NCBI GenBank assembly: GCA_016200915.1 | Contig: JACQDV010000096.1 | Span: 1 to 64,000 of the forward strand | Length of the DNA stretch: 64,000 nt | From: Sphingobacteriales bacterium | GTDB taxonomy: Bacteria; Bacteroidota; Bacteroidia; Chitinophagales; Chitinophagaceae | Direction: 5' to 3' | Shown here: positions 45,609-53,826 of the stretch, piece after piece | Layout: each line of letters begins with the position of its first letter | Position numbering within the stretch: the stretch's first letter is position 1 | Notes under the pieces: generated by a model | Told to the model about the DNA's origin: nothing | Database searches by the model: none | The model's input: the letters and a program-made list of their open reading frames with translations, nothing else | Position numbers and translations under genes: made by a program

Positions 45609-46675
45609 GAATATTAATAGACATAGGGCATCCGGGCCACGTTCATTTGTTTCGCAATGCAGCTCAAATTTTACAGAAGAAAGGACATAAAATATTTTTC
45701 ACTTTAAGAGAAAAAGAAAAAGAAATTGAGCTTTTAAAAGCGGGAGGTTTTGAATACAAGTCGTTTGGTAAAAAATATAATACCACAAAAGGTAAAATTT
45801 ATGGTATGCTGAAGTTTGGTTTGATGGAAACATTAACCGCTTTAAAATTTAAACCTGATTTATTTTTCAGTCATGGCTCAATCTATGCTTCTCATGCTGC
45901 AGCCATATTAAGAAAACCAAATATCGCAATGGAAGATACAGGTAATCTTGAGCAAGTACGCTTGTACCGGCCTTTCACGAAAATAATTCTATCACCCGCT
46001 GTCATAGGTAAGAATCTGGGCTCTAAACATTATTTATACAACAGTATTCATGAAATAGCATACCTGCATCCCAGGTATTTTACTCCTGATCCATCCATAT
46101 ACAAATTATTAGAATTAGAACCCGGGGCACCATATGCTATACTGCGTTTTATTAGTTGGAATGCAACGCATGATGTAGGCCAGGTGGGTTTAACCTATGA
46201 ATTGAAAAAGGAATTAGTCAATATATTAAAGAAAAGGATGAAAGTTTTTATTTCATCTGAAAATAAAAACGAACCGGAATTTGCTGAGTACATGATAAAA
46301 ATTCCTCCGGAAAAGATGCATGATGCCTTAGCATTTGCTTCCATTTATATTGGAGAAGGAACAACCATGGCAGCTGAGGCCTCTATACTTGGAACACCCT
46401 CATTTTATGTTAGCACTGTAAAGGGACAAAATTGCGAGGAACTGGAGCAATACGGGCTGGGCTATGTATTTACAAATGCTGATGGTTTGCTCCAAAAGGT
46501 AAATGAAGTAATCAATACTCCTGAACTTAAAGTATTGTTGCAGGAAAGAGTAAAAAAATACCTGGCTGATAAGATTGACCTGACTGCATTTATGGTTTGG
46601 GTGGTGGAGAACTATCCTGGTAGTATAAAAACACTCAGGCAGGATAAAAACTATCATCTTCAGTTTCCGGGTTAG
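45605..46675 (+). CDS. DUF354 protein, GT-B-like fold
   Basis: 356 residues. DUF354 motifs: ILIDIGHPGHVHLFRN, LFFSHGSIYASHAAAIL, AMEDTGNLEQVRLYRPF, and YIGEGTTMAAEASILGTPS. The fold resembles UDP-GlcNAc 2-epimerase and MurG-type GT-B proteins; the family is frequent in polysaccharide loci of archaea and Bacteroidota but has no proven reaction. GEGTTMAAEA is equivalent to the nucleotide-sugar binding loop of GT-B enzymes. An uncharacterised glycosyltransferase or epimerase is likely. Confidence 0.85.
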   Translation: MRILIDIGHPGHVHLFRNAAQILQKKGHKIFFTLREKEKEIELLKAGGFEYKSFGKKYNTTKGKIYGMLKFGLMETLTALKFKPDLFFSHGSIYASHAAAILRKPNIAMEDTGNLEQVRLYRPFTKIILSPAVIGKNLGSKHYLYNSIHEIAYLHPRYFTPDPSIYKLLELEPGAPYAILRFISWNATHDVGQVGLTYELKKELVNILKKRMKVFISSENKNEPEFAEYMIKIPPEKMHDALAFASIYIGEGTTMAAEASILGTPSFYVSTVKGQNCEELEQYGLGYVFTNADGLLQKVNEVINTPELKVLLQERVKKYLADKIDLTAFMVWVVENYPGSIKTLRQDKNYHLQFPG

Positions 46676-46773
46676 TTTTTTAAAGCCATTTATTATAACG
46701 GCTTTTGCATATTTACAATACAGTTTATATTTTTCCGTTTAATAATCAGAACACTATAGTTAAACCACACTTT

Positions 46774-47511
46774 ATGAAATTTACGTATGCTGCTTACGAA
46801 GACATGCTCCGCACTCTTAAAGAGGATTATGAATTCATCTCTTTTTCCAGGGCAAAATTTGGCCGGGAGAAGATGGAAAAAAAAGTGCTGCTACGGCATG
46901 ACATTGACCAATCGGTTGAAAAAACCGAGAAGATTGGTGAAATTGAAGCCAATCTTGGCATCTCTTCTACTTTCTTTTTCTTATTCCGCTCGCCATTCTA
47001 TAATATGTTTTCTTACGATGAAGAAAAGATCATCCGTAAGTTAATTGCACAAAATCATTTTATAGGATTACATTTTGATTATACCGGCTATTCATTCAAA
47101 GCTTTTTCACAATTATCTAACCAGATAATGATGGAGGCCGAGTTTATTCAGCGATACTATAATGTAAAGGTAGATGCTGTAAGTTTTCACCGGCCATTTG
47201 ATGTGGAACATTTTAGAAGGCTGGAGCTTGGGGCCTATCCTCATGCTTATGAATCAGTGTTCCTTGAAGAGTTTAAATATTATTCAGATTCAACAGGTCG
47301 CTGGCGATTTGGCACTCCGTTAGAAAGCGATACTTATCGCAACAGAGAAAATTTGCAGATACTCATTCACCCCGAATGGTGGAATGAAGAAGAATTAGAG
47401 AGTTTAGAAACAGTGAATAATTACCGTAAAGATTATAATGCCAAATTTGAAAAATTTCTTCAGAGTGAAATGAAAGGTTTCTGGGATAGTTTAAAACAAA
47501 AAAATCAATAA
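46774..47511 (+). CDS. NodB-fold deacetylase-like protein (RHDID type, copy B)
   Basis: 245 residues from ATG 46774; the longer frame from 46705 adds 23 residues without homology and covers the intergenic gap. Motifs: LLRHDIDQSV, TFFFLFRSPFYN, GLHFDYTGYSF, VSFHRPF and LIHPEWW. Same divergent subgroup as the protein at 31900 (HD-D metal site, aromatic His motif near the C-terminus). Ends 1 bp before the formyltransferase GTG, so coupled to it. De-N-acetylation just before formylation would make chemical sense (inference). Confidence 0.8.
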   Translation: MKFTYAAYEDMLRTLKEDYEFISFSRAKFGREKMEKKVLLRHDIDQSVEKTEKIGEIEANLGISSTFFFLFRSPFYNMFSYDEEKIIRKLIAQNHFIGLHFDYTGYSFKAFSQLSNQIMMEAEFIQRYYNVKVDAVSFHRPFDVEHFRRLELGAYPHAYESVFLEEFKYYSDSTGRWRFGTPLESDTYRNRENLQILIHPEWWNEEELESLETVNNYRKDYNAKFEKFLQSEMKGFWDSLKQKNQ

Positions 47512-47512
47512 C

Positions 47513-48490
47513 GTGAAACAAAAGAACGGAATCGTTTTTGCCGGGTGTAAAGATACCACACTTGAATGCATGACTGCATTAATGGAGGCAGGATATAAAA
47601 TTGATTTATTAATTACCATCAATGAAGAAGCCGGCGAAAAGAATAAGGTAGCCGGGTATATGGACTTGCAAACATTTGCAGCCCGGCATAATATTCCTGT
47701 TTATACAGCTGCTTCTTACAGTCTCAAAAATGAAAAAGACATTGAAAAGTTATCTGCAATAAAGATTGATGTATTGTTAGTAATTGGCTGGCAACGATTA
47801 ATACCGGAATGGTTATTAAGCCGGCTTACGTTTGGTGCTTTTGGTATGCATGGGTCTTCACATGCCTTGCCATATGGACGTGGCCGGAGCCCAATGAACT
47901 GGAGCATTATTCAAAACAGGGAATCTTTTATTTCCAATTTATTTAAATATTTACCGGGTATTGATGATGGCGATATAGTAGGTACACAAATGTTTGATGT
48001 AAATCCTTTTGATAACGGCCGTACTATGCATTATAAAAGTACGCTGGCGATGATTGCGTTACTGATCAAACATCTGCCCCTGATACAAAAGGGTGAGTTC
48101 AATTTAAAAAAACAAATGGATGTACCTCCAACATATTACCCTAAAAGAACAGAAGAAGATGGGGTTATATTTTGGGATAAAGATTCTGCAGAGATATATA
48201 ATCTTGTGAGGGCAGTTGCGAAGCCGTTCCCCGGAGCTTTTACTTTTTATGGTGATCAAAAAATAAAAGTATGGTACGGTTTCCCGTTTGATTCGAGGTT
48301 ATTTGATCCATATATACCAATCGGTACAATACTCCATATATTTGCCAATGGGGACATTGCTGTTAAAACCGGCGATTCATCTTTCCTGGTCACAGAATAT
48401 GAAAAAGATGAAAGCGTTGTTTTAAGAAAAGGCGTGGTCTTCCACTCCGGGCAGTATCAATATAAGAATCCTCATCAGTTTCCTTGTTGA
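47513..48490 (+). CDS. Formyltransferase-fold protein, likely sugar N-formyltransferase
   Basis: 325 residues from GTG 47513. Methionyl-tRNA-formyltransferase N-terminal fold: FAGCKDTTLECMTALMEAGY, VIGWQRLIPEWLL, HGSSHALPYGRGRSPMNW and KYLPGIDDGDIVGTQ; C-terminal subdomain with YPKRTEEDGVIFWDKD, as in ArnA. The catalytic set of the family is Asn-His-Asp; here His (GMHGS) and Asp (DDGD) are kept but the Asn position reads Gly. Too divergent for the housekeeping Fmt. It would use 10-formyl-THF to formylate an amino sugar. Its last 69 nt overlap the convergent deacetylase gene. Confidence 0.83.
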   Translation: MKQKNGIVFAGCKDTTLECMTALMEAGYKIDLLITINEEAGEKNKVAGYMDLQTFAARHNIPVYTAASYSLKNEKDIEKLSAIKIDVLLVIGWQRLIPEWLLSRLTFGAFGMHGSSHALPYGRGRSPMNWSIIQNRESFISNLFKYLPGIDDGDIVGTQMFDVNPFDNGRTMHYKSTLAMIALLIKHLPLIQKGEFNLKKQMDVPPTYYPKRTEEDGVIFWDKDSAEIYNLVRAVAKPFPGAFTFYGDQKIKVWYGFPFDSRLFDPYIPIGTILHIFANGDIAVKTGDSSFLVTEYEKDESVVLRKGVVFHSGQYQYKNPHQFPC

Positions 48491-49381
48491 GAAAGTTACG
48501 TTGTAAAACATTAATAGAGGCATCTTATTAAAAAGCAGGAATAAATAACTCCAGATTCCCGTTGCTTTAATTGCCAGTAATTCCAGTGATTCATTATCAT
48601 TAACACTGCATCGCTTTAATTTATAAATGCTGGTGTTTTTCCCATTGTAACCAAAACCCACCGTAAGTCCGCAGGTATAACCTGCTTTTTTTACATATTC
48701 TATATCTCTCTCGGTATAGTCGCCATTTGGATAAGCGATGGCATTAATATGCAGGTTAAACTCGTTCTCCAGCTGTAATTTAGATTCATTCACCTCTTTC
48801 CAGGATTCTGCATCTGTACATTGATTAAGACAGGGATGAGAAACAGTATGTGACTGAAAGTTTACATAGTCTTTCATTTCCATTATTTGCTCTTTAGTTA
48901 ATGCTTGTGGAGCAGGAAATTCTTTTTCCGGATGGAAACCACTTTTGGCCAGGTATTCCAGTCTCTTATTGTTCGGTACCGTTTTCAATACGTCAGAATC
49001 AGTTAAAAGTTCGTAATACTTAAACCAGTAATGCCTGTTGGTATTAATTATACCCGAACACAAAAAGATGGTAACAGGTATTTTCATTGTTTTGATGATT
49101 GGTAGTAAATCGTAATTGCCAATATGCCCGTCATCCATTGTAATAATTAGCGGTTTTACCGGTAATGATGCCTTCCCATTACGATAATCGATGTAATGAT
49201 CAAGTGTAATAATGTTGTAATGCTGTGCCAGCCATTTAAAATGTTTTTCTGCTGTATCAGGTCCGGGATTGTGTAACATTACAATCATCACTTTTTTATG
49301 TAATACATGTTCTCTTAAAAAATACGGCAGGCCTGAATAATAAATGGTTTTAATAAAAAAGTTTTTTAGGATCTTCTTCAT
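48422..49381 (-). CDS. Polysaccharide deacetylase (NodB fold), on opposite strand
   Basis: 319 residues. MVIVMLHN-like start of the NodB domain (MIVMLHNPGPDTAEKHF), catalytic TMDDGHIGNYDLL, TIFLCSGI, metal His in FQSHTVSHPCL, and IAYPNGDYTERD, GLTVGFG. The N-terminus (LKNFFIKTIYYSGLPYFL) is hydrophobic-basic and may be membrane-associated. It is the 3'-most gene of the minus-strand arm of the locus (sugar transferase to deacetylase) and its 3' end overlaps the formyltransferase by 69 nt, so there is no intergenic terminator between the two transcripts. Confidence 0.87.
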   Translation of the reverse strand: MKKILKNFFIKTIYYSGLPYFLREHVLHKKVMIVMLHNPGPDTAEKHFKWLAQHYNIITLDHYIDYRNGKASLPVKPLIITMDDGHIGNYDLLPIIKTMKIPVTIFLCSGIINTNRHYWFKYYELLTDSDVLKTVPNNKRLEYLAKSGFHPEKEFPAPQALTKEQIMEMKDYVNFQSHTVSHPCLNQCTDAESWKEVNESKLQLENEFNLHINAIAYPNGDYTERDIEYVKKAGYTCGLTVGFGYNGKNTSIYKLKRCSVNDNESLELLAIKATGIWSYLFLLFNKMPLLMFYNVTFSTRKLMRILILILPGVEDHAFS

Positions 49382-49408
49382 AACGCCAGTCTGGTTTTAT
49401 AGTAAAGG

Positions 49409-50380
49409 TTAAGGCAAAATTTCAGTGTAAATATCAATTAGTTTATTGGCAATGGACCCCGCATCCAATCCCATTTTAAAAATTCTTTCTCTTCCTTTTG
49501 TCCTTCCGTTCTTCATACCAAAATTTAAAGCTTTTGAAAGATCAGCAGCAAATTTTTCAGGTGCATGCTCCGATACATAACAGCCTGGTTCATCACCTAT
49601 CACCCATGCAGCATCACCTGCATTTGTAACAACCATAGGACAATTACAGGCCATTGCTTCTTTCACAACATTGGCAGAGCCTTCTGCAAATGAACAAAGT
49701 ACAAATACATCGGCAGAGTTAAGATATTTTGCCACCGTCTCGCTTGATTCTTTATATATATTGATGAGGTTCACATCGTTGTCATTAAGAATTTTGACTG
49801 CTTCTTTTGCAAGTATAAAATTTTTGTTTAAATCGGTAGAACTGCCAAGAAAAAGGATATATTTTTTATCCTTACTTAACCCTAATTCATCTCTGAATCC
49901 ATTTTTACAATTAATGAACTTATCCATTTTTACTCCATTAGGAACAATGTGTGAGATTTTTTTTCTGTAAACGGTCTTCTCAATACCAGCTGATTTTGAG
50001 ATTATAGCTTTTACGAATGGCTGGATGCAGTATGTCATCCAAATAAAAAAGCGGCTTTTAAATGCTATTTTATTTTTGCCTTTAAAAGCACCCTGGGCAT
50101 CATCTCCCATAAGCGATAAAATTACCGGTGTTTTAAATCTTGCTAACACAGCAACCCAGCCAGATAAGGTATAATGTGCATGAATTACATCATATTTTTT
50201 TTGCCGGAGCAATTTCCTTAGCATAAAAATATGTTTTAAATAACTGGAAATTCCTTTGCCTTTAATGGGGAAATAATCTACTTCAATGCCTTTTTCAACT
50301 AAAGATTCACCCTGAGCTTTAGTAAAAGGAGAAATGGGGAAATATGGGGAATTGCCACTGCAAACGAATAGAACTTTCAT
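49409..50380 (-). CDS. GT4-family glycosyltransferase
   Basis: 323 residues, GT-B fold. KVLFVCSGNSPYFPISPF at the N-terminus, YDVIHAHYTLSGWVAVL, ILFLGSSTDLNKNFILAKEA, and the EX7E motif as CSFAEGSANVVKEAMACN with VVTNAGDAAWVIG. Retaining cytoplasmic transferase, donor unknown. 27 bp upstream of the deacetylase and 4 bp after the ATP-grasp gene. Confidence 0.9.
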   Translation of the reverse strand: MKVLFVCSGNSPYFPISPFTKAQGESLVEKGIEVDYFPIKGKGISSYLKHIFMLRKLLRQKKYDVIHAHYTLSGWVAVLARFKTPVILSLMGDDAQGAFKGKNKIAFKSRFFIWMTYCIQPFVKAIISKSAGIEKTVYRKKISHIVPNGVKMDKFINCKNGFRDELGLSKDKKYILFLGSSTDLNKNFILAKEAVKILNDNDVNLINIYKESSETVAKYLNSADVFVLCSFAEGSANVVKEAMACNCPMVVTNAGDAAWVIGDEPGCYVSEHAPEKFAADLSKALNFGMKNGRTKGRERIFKMGLDAGSIANKLIDIYTEILP

Positions 50381-50384
50381 TGAA

Positions 50385-51449
50385 TTAGCTCTGATTTTGG
50401 TTTAACATATAGATAAAAGTTTCTAAACGTAAACTGAAACATTGCAGTCTGGCAAAATCTCCTTCTTCAAATATCCATTTATTATTTTGAAAAACATAAC
50501 GGCCGGGCTTACCATCAATCAGCATCTGGTAAGGATCTGATTGCCCAAATAAACATTGCATTTCATTGACGAGGTACTGACCATTTTCACCAATAAACAG
50601 GTCAATTGCCTGCGAGGAAAAATTACAGCGGTCTGTAATATCTTTTATGAAATTAAGCAGTTCTTCCGGGGGAGTTTCATACCCTTTTAGCAGGCTACCG
50701 CTGGCTTTATCTTTAACCTTAAGTTTTTTATGAGCAAAAAATGAATCACCAATTCTTACACATCGCCATTCAAAATCATGAGGAATATATTTCTGAAATA
50801 ATACAAATCCCTTTTGTGCTTCTGACTGTATCAGCATGTATTTGGTAAGCTTTACTTTTAGGGCCGAAGGGTTGATAATAGTTTTAAAAAATCTTTTGGC
50901 AAATCCTTTATTGCCCACTTTGGGCCCATTTCTTCTTCTTATTCCCCTGCCTGTAAAAGTTTGTTCAACATAATCTAATGCTTCCTGTTTAGTTTTAATT
51001 ATCTCTACACCACTGCCTGCCGCACCAATGCTTGTCTTTGCAACTATTGGATAGATGGTTTTGTCTAAAAATTCGAGAGCTTCGCTTTTTGAATAGAATA
51101 TAAATGTATCCGGATGCGGAATATTATAAGCCTTGAGCCAATAGGAGAGGTATCTTTTATTTTCGAAGATAAGCAATTCATTTAAGGTAGGAAACACAGG
51201 AATACCACAATCGCTGTTCACAATTTTTATCCGTTCATCATATAAATTTTTAGATGAAGCGGTATATGTACCTGGTATTGCTAATAATCCATCATAGCCA
51301 CCGGCTTTTATTTTGTCAAGCCAGTCAGACTTTGTAAATTCTATTTCATCCCATTCAATTACATCACTTTTTTCTTTGCAGGCCTCAACCCACATCATGT
51401 GTTCACCAGGTATTTCGTTTTTTAATATTGCCAGTTTTAACTTTTTCAC
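50385..51449 (-). CDS. ATP-grasp ligase
   Basis: 354 residues. ATP-grasp core: YPIVAKTSIGAAGSGVEII (ATP-binding lysine and Gly loop), FVLFQKYIPHDFEWRCVRIG, and the metal site NEMQCLFGQSDPY with AIDLFIGENGQYLVNE. An N-terminal preATP-grasp half (residues 1-110) precedes it. Such enzymes activate a carboxylate as acyl-phosphate and couple it to an amine; RimK-like members add amino acids. In this setting it may add an amino acid to a sugar or make the acyl donor for the adjacent GNAT proteins (inference). Start overlaps the neighbouring GNAT stop by 4 nt. Confidence 0.85.
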   Translation of the reverse strand: MKKLKLAILKNEIPGEHMMWVEACKEKSDVIEWDEIEFTKSDWLDKIKAGGYDGLLAIPGTYTASSKNLYDERIKIVNSDCGIPVFPTLNELLIFENKRYLSYWLKAYNIPHPDTFIFYSKSEALEFLDKTIYPIVAKTSIGAAGSGVEIIKTKQEALDYVEQTFTGRGIRRRNGPKVGNKGFAKRFFKTIINPSALKVKLTKYMLIQSEAQKGFVLFQKYIPHDFEWRCVRIGDSFFAHKKLKVKDKASGSLLKGYETPPEELLNFIKDITDRCNFSSQAIDLFIGENGQYLVNEMQCLFGQSDPYQMLIDGKPGRYVFQNNKWIFEEGDFARLQCFSLRLETFIYMLNQNQS

Positions 51450-52543
51450 AGAGAGAATCTAATTAGATTTTTAATTTTTTTTCGGTAAAATTCGTATGCC
51501 TGACGATTATTCCTTACGGTTTTTATGAGAAGGGTTTTTAAAATAAATGCAATATTTGTTTTTGGCGATATCATGATCCTGTTCATTACCTGGTTTTTAG
51601 TAGCAAACTGAAATTTGTAATTTTCATCTCCATCTCCAAAGTCAAATTTACTAAATTGGTTATCAGCAGACCATTTTAAAATTGGCTGTAACAATACTTT
51701 GCCGGGGGAATATTTATGGTAATCAGGATCGTAGGTTGTGGAATGCCCTATAAGACTTTCGGGAGACTTTAATGAAATTGAAAAAGCAATTCTTTTACCA
51801 TTCGATTTAATCGCAAACCTGGTTAATACTTTATCGTTGCACCAGGCTTTCATTGAATCGAGTAGAAATTGCTGGCGGCCTTTTTTGAGAAAAGAGGAAC
51901 GTGTGGAGGTCTCTCCCCATTTTTTTATATGTGTCTGGCAAAACTCAGTAGTCCACTCTTCAAGATCTGTATCATCCGTTAAAATTTCAAAGTCGCCGTT
52001 GAGGTGGTTTAACAACCTGCTGCGTAAACGGCGAAACTTAAATGAATTGTCCAAAAAACCTATTAAAGCGGCCGGGTTTTCTGCTTCCATTAATGGAGAA
52101 ACTGAATAACTGATATTTTGACAAAATAAATTACTCTTGCTAACAATTTTGCTAAGTGAAGGGAAATAATCGGCCCATGATGGAACATTATTCAGCATCA
52201 CTGACCAGTTTTTTCTGCGGATTATCTGCAGGAACCCTGAAAAGAAAAACTCAAGGTCATCATCTGTACATGACTGATGAAAAGTAAAAAAGTTTACATC
52301 TGTTTTTAAATCACTTAAAAAAGTGTAAACACCTTCAGATTCTTTTAATATAACAGCCCCATATAATTTATTTTCTTTCTTTAAAAGAATGGAAATTATG
52401 TGACCTTTATAGTAACTGGTAAAATATTGTAAAATAGCAGGTGATTGATAGGGAGACCTGCTGGTGCTATTACACCACAAAGCTGAGTAGCTTTTCCAAA
52501 AAAGAGGGTCAAAATTTTCAGTAACAATAACTTTGTTCATCAT
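51446..52543 (-). CDS. CelD/BcsL-like GNAT acyltransferase (tandem copy 2)
   Basis: 365 residues of the Acetyltransf_6 (CelD/BcsL) type: SRSPYQSPAILQYF, FLSDLKTDVNFFTFHQSC, NNVPSWADYFP, then the acyl-binding C-terminal block KFDFGDGDENYKFQFA and the basic tail FYRKKIKNLIRF. Strongly similar along its length to the gene directly upstream (52605-53780), so a tandem duplication. BcsL-like proteins are acyltransferases tied to cellulose and other polysaccharides. Overlaps the ATP-grasp gene, indicating shared work. Confidence 0.83.
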   Translation of the reverse strand: MMNKVIVTENFDPLFWKSYSALWCNSTSRSPYQSPAILQYFTSYYKGHIISILLKKENKLYGAVILKESEGVYTFLSDLKTDVNFFTFHQSCTDDDLEFFFSGFLQIIRRKNWSVMLNNVPSWADYFPSLSKIVSKSNLFCQNISYSVSPLMEAENPAALIGFLDNSFKFRRLRSRLLNHLNGDFEILTDDTDLEEWTTEFCQTHIKKWGETSTRSSFLKKGRQQFLLDSMKAWCNDKVLTRFAIKSNGKRIAFSISLKSPESLIGHSTTYDPDYHKYSPGKVLLQPILKWSADNQFSKFDFGDGDENYKFQFATKNQVMNRIMISPKTNIAFILKTLLIKTVRNNRQAYEFYRKKIKNLIRFSL

Positions 52544-52604
52544 TACTCTGTTTAAAGAGGTACGATACTTTTAAAATACAGATAAACCTGGCAATTTTCG
52601 GGTG

Positions 52605-53780
52605 TCAGGCAGTTAAATTAACGCTACTTCCTCCGGTTAATAAATCTGTCAGGGTCTCGTTTATCTGAATTGCCAGTATTAAATCAAAAGTTGTGAATTT
52701 GATTATTTTTTTTATTTTGTTTCTGTAAAACTCGTATGCCTGTCGGTTACTCCTTACTGTCTTTATTATTAGCGCTTTTATTATAAAGCTAATATTTGTT
52801 TTTGGCGCTATCATTATCCTGTTCATCACCTGGTTTTCGTTGGCAAACTGGTATTTGTAGCTTTCATCACCATCGCCAAAATCAAGAACTGATAAATTAT
52901 TCTCTTTCATCCACCCGGCCATAAAGTAAACAAGTGCTTTGGTTGGCGAATATTTGCTAAATAAAGTGTTGTAAGTAGTAGAATGGTAAATAATTACATT
53001 GCTGCTTTTTAAACCTACTACAAAACCAACTCGTTGTCCGTTAACTTTAACTGAGAATAGAACTAGAATATTGTCCTTACTCCATGCTTCCAGGCAATTT
53101 CGAAAAAAAACTTGCCTGGTTTCTTTTAAGAATGAAGAAGGAGTGGCAGTGTTACTCCATCTTAAAATATGGGCTTTGTAAAATTCATCAAACCATTCGT
53201 CAATACCAGAAGGGTCTGTTAGAATCTCAAATTCCGCCTGTAATTGTTTCTTTAACCGGTTAAAAGCATAGCGATGTTTGGTAGTGCGGGTGGCAAAAGC
53301 GTAGAATTCTTCCGGAGAGGATCCCACAATGGCAGGTGAAACTGAATAATTGATATTTCTCCAGAAGAGGCGGGTTGTTGTAAGGCATTTCTCTAAATCA
53401 GGAATATAAGTTGCCCACGAAGGAATGTTATTTAGCAATACCGACCAGTTTTTTTGATGGGCTAATTTCAAAAAAGAAGAGAAAAAGAATGTATAATCAT
53501 CTTTGGTGCAATTTTCATGAAAAACAAAAAAGTTTACGTCAGTTTTTAAATCGCTTAGAAAACCGTAAACGCCATCAGCTTCTTTCAGCAGTGCTGCCGC
53601 TAATAACTGATCGTGTTTTTTTAGTTGAAGTGATACAATGCGTCCTTTGTATTCTCTTGTGAAATATTGTAATAATGCGGGTGATTGAAAAGGAGATCTG
53701 TTGCCGCTGTTTTGCCACAAGATTGTGTAGGAACTCCAGAACGGACCATCAAAACTTTCTGTGGTTATGAATTCTCTCAT
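52605..53780 (-). CDS. CelD/BcsL-like GNAT acyltransferase (tandem copy 1)
   Basis: 391 residues. The same blocks as its neighbour: NRSPFQSPALLQYFTREYKG, FLSDLKTDVNFFVFHENC, NNIPSWATYIP, LDFGDGDESYKYQFA, NQVMNRIMIAPKTNI and FYRNKIKKIIKF. It carries an extra ~20-residue hydrophobic C-terminal extension (FDLILAIQINETLTDLL) absent from copy 2. The 61-bp gap between the copies keeps them in one transcript. Duplicates with diverged middle regions suggest two acceptors or two acyl donors. Confidence 0.83.
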   Translation of the reverse strand: MREFITTESFDGPFWSSYTILWQNSGNRSPFQSPALLQYFTREYKGRIVSLQLKKHDQLLAAALLKEADGVYGFLSDLKTDVNFFVFHENCTKDDYTFFFSSFLKLAHQKNWSVLLNNIPSWATYIPDLEKCLTTTRLFWRNINYSVSPAIVGSSPEEFYAFATRTTKHRYAFNRLKKQLQAEFEILTDPSGIDEWFDEFYKAHILRWSNTATPSSFLKETRQVFFRNCLEAWSKDNILVLFSVKVNGQRVGFVVGLKSSNVIIYHSTTYNTLFSKYSPTKALVYFMAGWMKENNLSVLDFGDGDESYKYQFANENQVMNRIMIAPKTNISFIIKALIIKTVRSNRQAYEFYRNKIKKIIKFTTFDLILAIQINETLTDLLTGGSSVNLTA

Positions 53781-53826
53781 TAAAAACTTATTTATAGTGG
53801 TACGGTACTTTTTAAAACGGGAAATA

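Noticed and set aside
46705-46773. N-terminal extension of the RHDID-type deacetylase
   Set aside because: The 23 extra residues are non-homologous and occupy the usual intergenic gap.
26848-48490. Exosortase/PEP-CTERM system
   Set aside because: FemAB-, AsnB- and VanZ-like genes fit that toolkit, but no exosortase or PEP-CTERM protein is present.
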